Origin: Proteobacteria bacterium UBA1858
GTDB taxonomy: Bacteria; Pseudomonadota; Gammaproteobacteria; UBA4575
NCBI GenBank assembly: GCA_002338385.1
Contig: DDIE01000051.1
Span: 1-24,524, forward strand
Reading direction: 5' to 3'
Length of the DNA stretch: 24,524 nt
The stretch's first letter is position 1. The number at the start of each line of letters is the position of its first letter. Below the pieces are notes generated by a model. It was not told where the DNA came from. It searched no databases and saw nothing but the letters and a program-made list of their open reading frames with translations. Of this stretch, positions 23,173 through 24,524 are shown piece by piece. Made by a program: the position numbers and the translations under genes.

Positions 23173-24021
23173 ATGAATAAAAAGGTTGTGCGATTATATC
23201 CTGCGCCCGGACAAACCGAGCCATTACGAGGATTGTATCTCAGGGGCACTGGGCTTGTCGCAGATAATCATCCTGAACCGCATATCTATGCGAATTTCCT
23301 CACCAGTCTGGACGGGCGTATCGCCATATCAGAAACAGCCGATAGGGCGTGTCAGTTGCCAGCAGCGCTCAAGTCGGACGAGGATTTCGCCCTGTTATTG
23401 GAACTGTATGCCCATGCTGACTGTATTATTACCCATGCGGGTTACATGCGTTCATTGGCGGCGGGTGAGCTGGGTAATGTGCTGCAATTGCCGCAAGGTC
23501 AGGATTATCAGTATCTGCATGACTGGCGCGCGCAGCAGGGTCTGAAAGCGCAACCAGACGTACTCATCCTGACAGGCAGCCTGGATTTTCCATGGCACAC
23601 CTCACTGGATGACTATCAACAACAGGTGCACATTGTCACCACGACGCAGGCATCATCGGCAGCCCGGGCAGAGTGGCAAAAGCAGGGCCGCAGTGTGCAT
23701 GTCTTGGGCGAACAAAAACATGTGGACGCGGATCTTTTGCTAGAATTTTTACATCAACAGCAATATCAATCAGTTTTTTTAATGGCCGGGCCAGACTTGT
23801 TACGAGATTTGCTGGCAGGCCAATATGTCGACCGCTTCTTTATGACGCTCAGCCACCAGCTGATGGGTGGAGAGCATTACCAGAGCTTACTGTCTGGAGG
23901 TTTACTAGGCACCAAAGGATATTTGCAACTGGAGTCACTATACATGGGTGAAGCTGATTGCAGTGGCTTGGGCCAGTGGTACGCAGAATTCACCTTTCAA
24001 AATAAGGAAACAAAATCATGA
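23173..24021 (+). CDS. RibD C-terminal-domain (dihydrofolate-reductase-fold) reductase
   Basis: 282 residues. The core shows the RibD C-terminal/pyrimidine-reductase signatures: IYANFLTSLDGRIAI, a DCIITHAGYMRS segment, DVLILTG, and GPDLLRDLLAGQYVDRFFMTLSHQLMGG. The deaminase half of true RibD, with its zinc motif, is missing, so this is a stand-alone reductase-like protein, not the full riboflavin enzyme. Known relatives reduce a pyrimidine riboside or folate-like substrate with NADPH, but the substrate here is unknown. The ATG at 23173 lacks a G-rich Shine-Dalgarno; an A-run precedes it. The stop overlaps the sohB start by four bases (ATGA), indicating an operon. Confidence 0.88.
   Translation: MNKKVVRLYPAPGQTEPLRGLYLRGTGLVADNHPEPHIYANFLTSLDGRIAISETADRACQLPAALKSDEDFALLLELYAHADCIITHAGYMRSLAAGELGNVLQLPQGQDYQYLHDWRAQQGLKAQPDVLILTGSLDFPWHTSLDDYQQQVHIVTTTQASSAARAEWQKQGRSVHVLGEQKHVDADLLLEFLHQQQYQSVFLMAGPDLLRDLLAGQYVDRFFMTLSHQLMGGEHYQSLLSGGLLGTKGYLQLESLYMGEADCSGLGQWYAEFTFQNKETKS
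23193..23198 (-). promoter_or_regulatory. Candidate -10 box for the minus-strand block, inside the divergent gene
   Basis: The complement of 23193-23198 reads TATAAT, a perfect -10 hexamer, about 50 bases upstream of the ATG at 23143. It lies within codons 7-9 of the opposite reductase gene. No good -35 is seen 17 bases further upstream, so it may be activator-dependent or spurious. Confidence 0.35.
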
Positions 24022-24524
24022 TAGATTTCTTTGTTAACTATGGCATGTTCTTAGCCAAGACAGTCACCATTGTATTTTTCATTGGCATTGTGATCGTCCT
24101 GATCGCATCCGCCGCGCAGAAAAAACCGGCTGAAGATGAGCAGATCGAAATCAAAAATCTGGGTAAAAAGTTCGCTGATCTTAAACACCTTATGCAGCGC
24201 TCAGTATTATCCAAGAAGCAACTCAAGACATTTAAAAAAGAACACAAGCGAGCCAGCAAGAAGGCGGCCGAGCATAGCCATGATAAACGCGTTTTCGTGT
24301 TGAATTTTGTGGGCAATATCAAAGCCAGTGGGGTCAAACATTTGCGCCAAGAAATTACCGCATTGCTGGCGATTGCCACGCCACAAGATGAAGTAGTGAT
24401 CTGTTTGGAGAATGCAGGTGGATTAGTCCATGAACATGGTCTGGCTGCCTCACAACTACAGAGAATACGCCAGCGCAATATTCCTCTTACAGTGGCTGTC
24501 GACAAGGTTGCCGCCAGTGGCGGC
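24018..24524 (+). CDS. sohB: Inner-membrane peptidase SohB, 5' part
   Basis: 169 residues are present before the window ends. A membrane segment (about 10-33) is followed by a charged linker and then the S49 peptidase domain: VFVLNFVGNIKASGVKHLRQEITALL, ICLENAGGLVHEHGLAASQL and IPLTVAVDKVAASGG. The catalytic nucleophile is expected to be Ser167 in AASGG, two residues before the edge; the catalytic Lys would lie outside. SohB is an SppA-related inner-membrane protease. The first glycine-rich motif reads LENAGG where E. coli SohB has LESPGG. AAGGA (24004-24008) precedes the ATG, which overlaps the upstream gene's stop. Confidence 0.95.
   Translation, partial: MIDFFVNYGMFLAKTVTIVFFIGIVIVLIASAAQKKPAEDEQIEIKNLGKKFADLKHLMQRSVLSKKQLKTFKKEHKRASKKAAEHSHDKRVFVLNFVGNIKASGVKHLRQEITALLAIATPQDEVVICLENAGGLVHEHGLAASQLQRIRQRNIPLTVAVDKVAASGG

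Overview
The window looks like chromosome from a non-enteric gammaproteobacterium of moderate GC content. The evidence is a long minus-strand block that reads, in transcription order, mutL, miaA, hfq, hflX, hflK, hflC, yjeT-like, hisZ, purA, rnr, rlmB, rpsF, rpsR, a DUF2232-type membrane protein, rplI, dnaB, alr. As I recall it, this is the same order as Pseudomonas aeruginosa PA4946 down to PA4930. Enterics lack hisZ and the DUF2232 gene here and carry nsrR and priB instead. I see no mobile element, CRISPR array, rRNA or tRNA. I cannot name the species.

Left part, 1-5563. A strong ribosome binding site and ATG at the left edge mark a minus-strand gene that runs off the window. Then come a Met-rich outer-membrane barrel protein (+), a YiiM-type MOSC protein (-), a YahK-type zinc alcohol dehydrogenase (+), a remnant of an FNR/Anr regulator that keeps only the DNA-binding end (-), and an nfeD-qmcA membrane pair (-). 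A gene-free 353-base gap rich in inverted repeats separates these from alr. This part looks like a mixed accessory neighbourhood.

Central part, 5564-22789. This is the conserved block, packed with 4-base overlaps or gaps of a few bases. It joins mismatch repair (mutL), tRNA modification (miaA), the RNA chaperone (hfq), a ribosome-associated GTPase (hflX), the FtsH-modulating HflK/HflC complex, purine and histidine synthesis (purA, hisZ), RNA decay and rRNA methylation (rnr, rlmB), three ribosomal proteins, the replicative helicase (dnaB) and alanine racemase (alr). Two regulatory stretches stand out. One is a convincing promoter and structured leader in front of rpsF. The other is a hairpin followed by six consecutive ARN triplets directly upstream of the hfq ribosome binding site, which suggests Hfq autoregulation.

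Right part, 22805-24524. A small unrecognised gene (112 codons) sits at the head of the minus-strand block where amiB would be expected. It diverges from a RibD C-terminal-domain reductase gene with only 29 bases between the start codons. The reductase gene overlaps sohB by four bases, and sohB is cut by the window end just after its catalytic serine.

I found no new multi-gene defence or mobile system. The observations most worth checking are the hfq leader, the rpsF leader, the FNR remnant, the Met-rich barrel protein and the unknown gene next to mutL.
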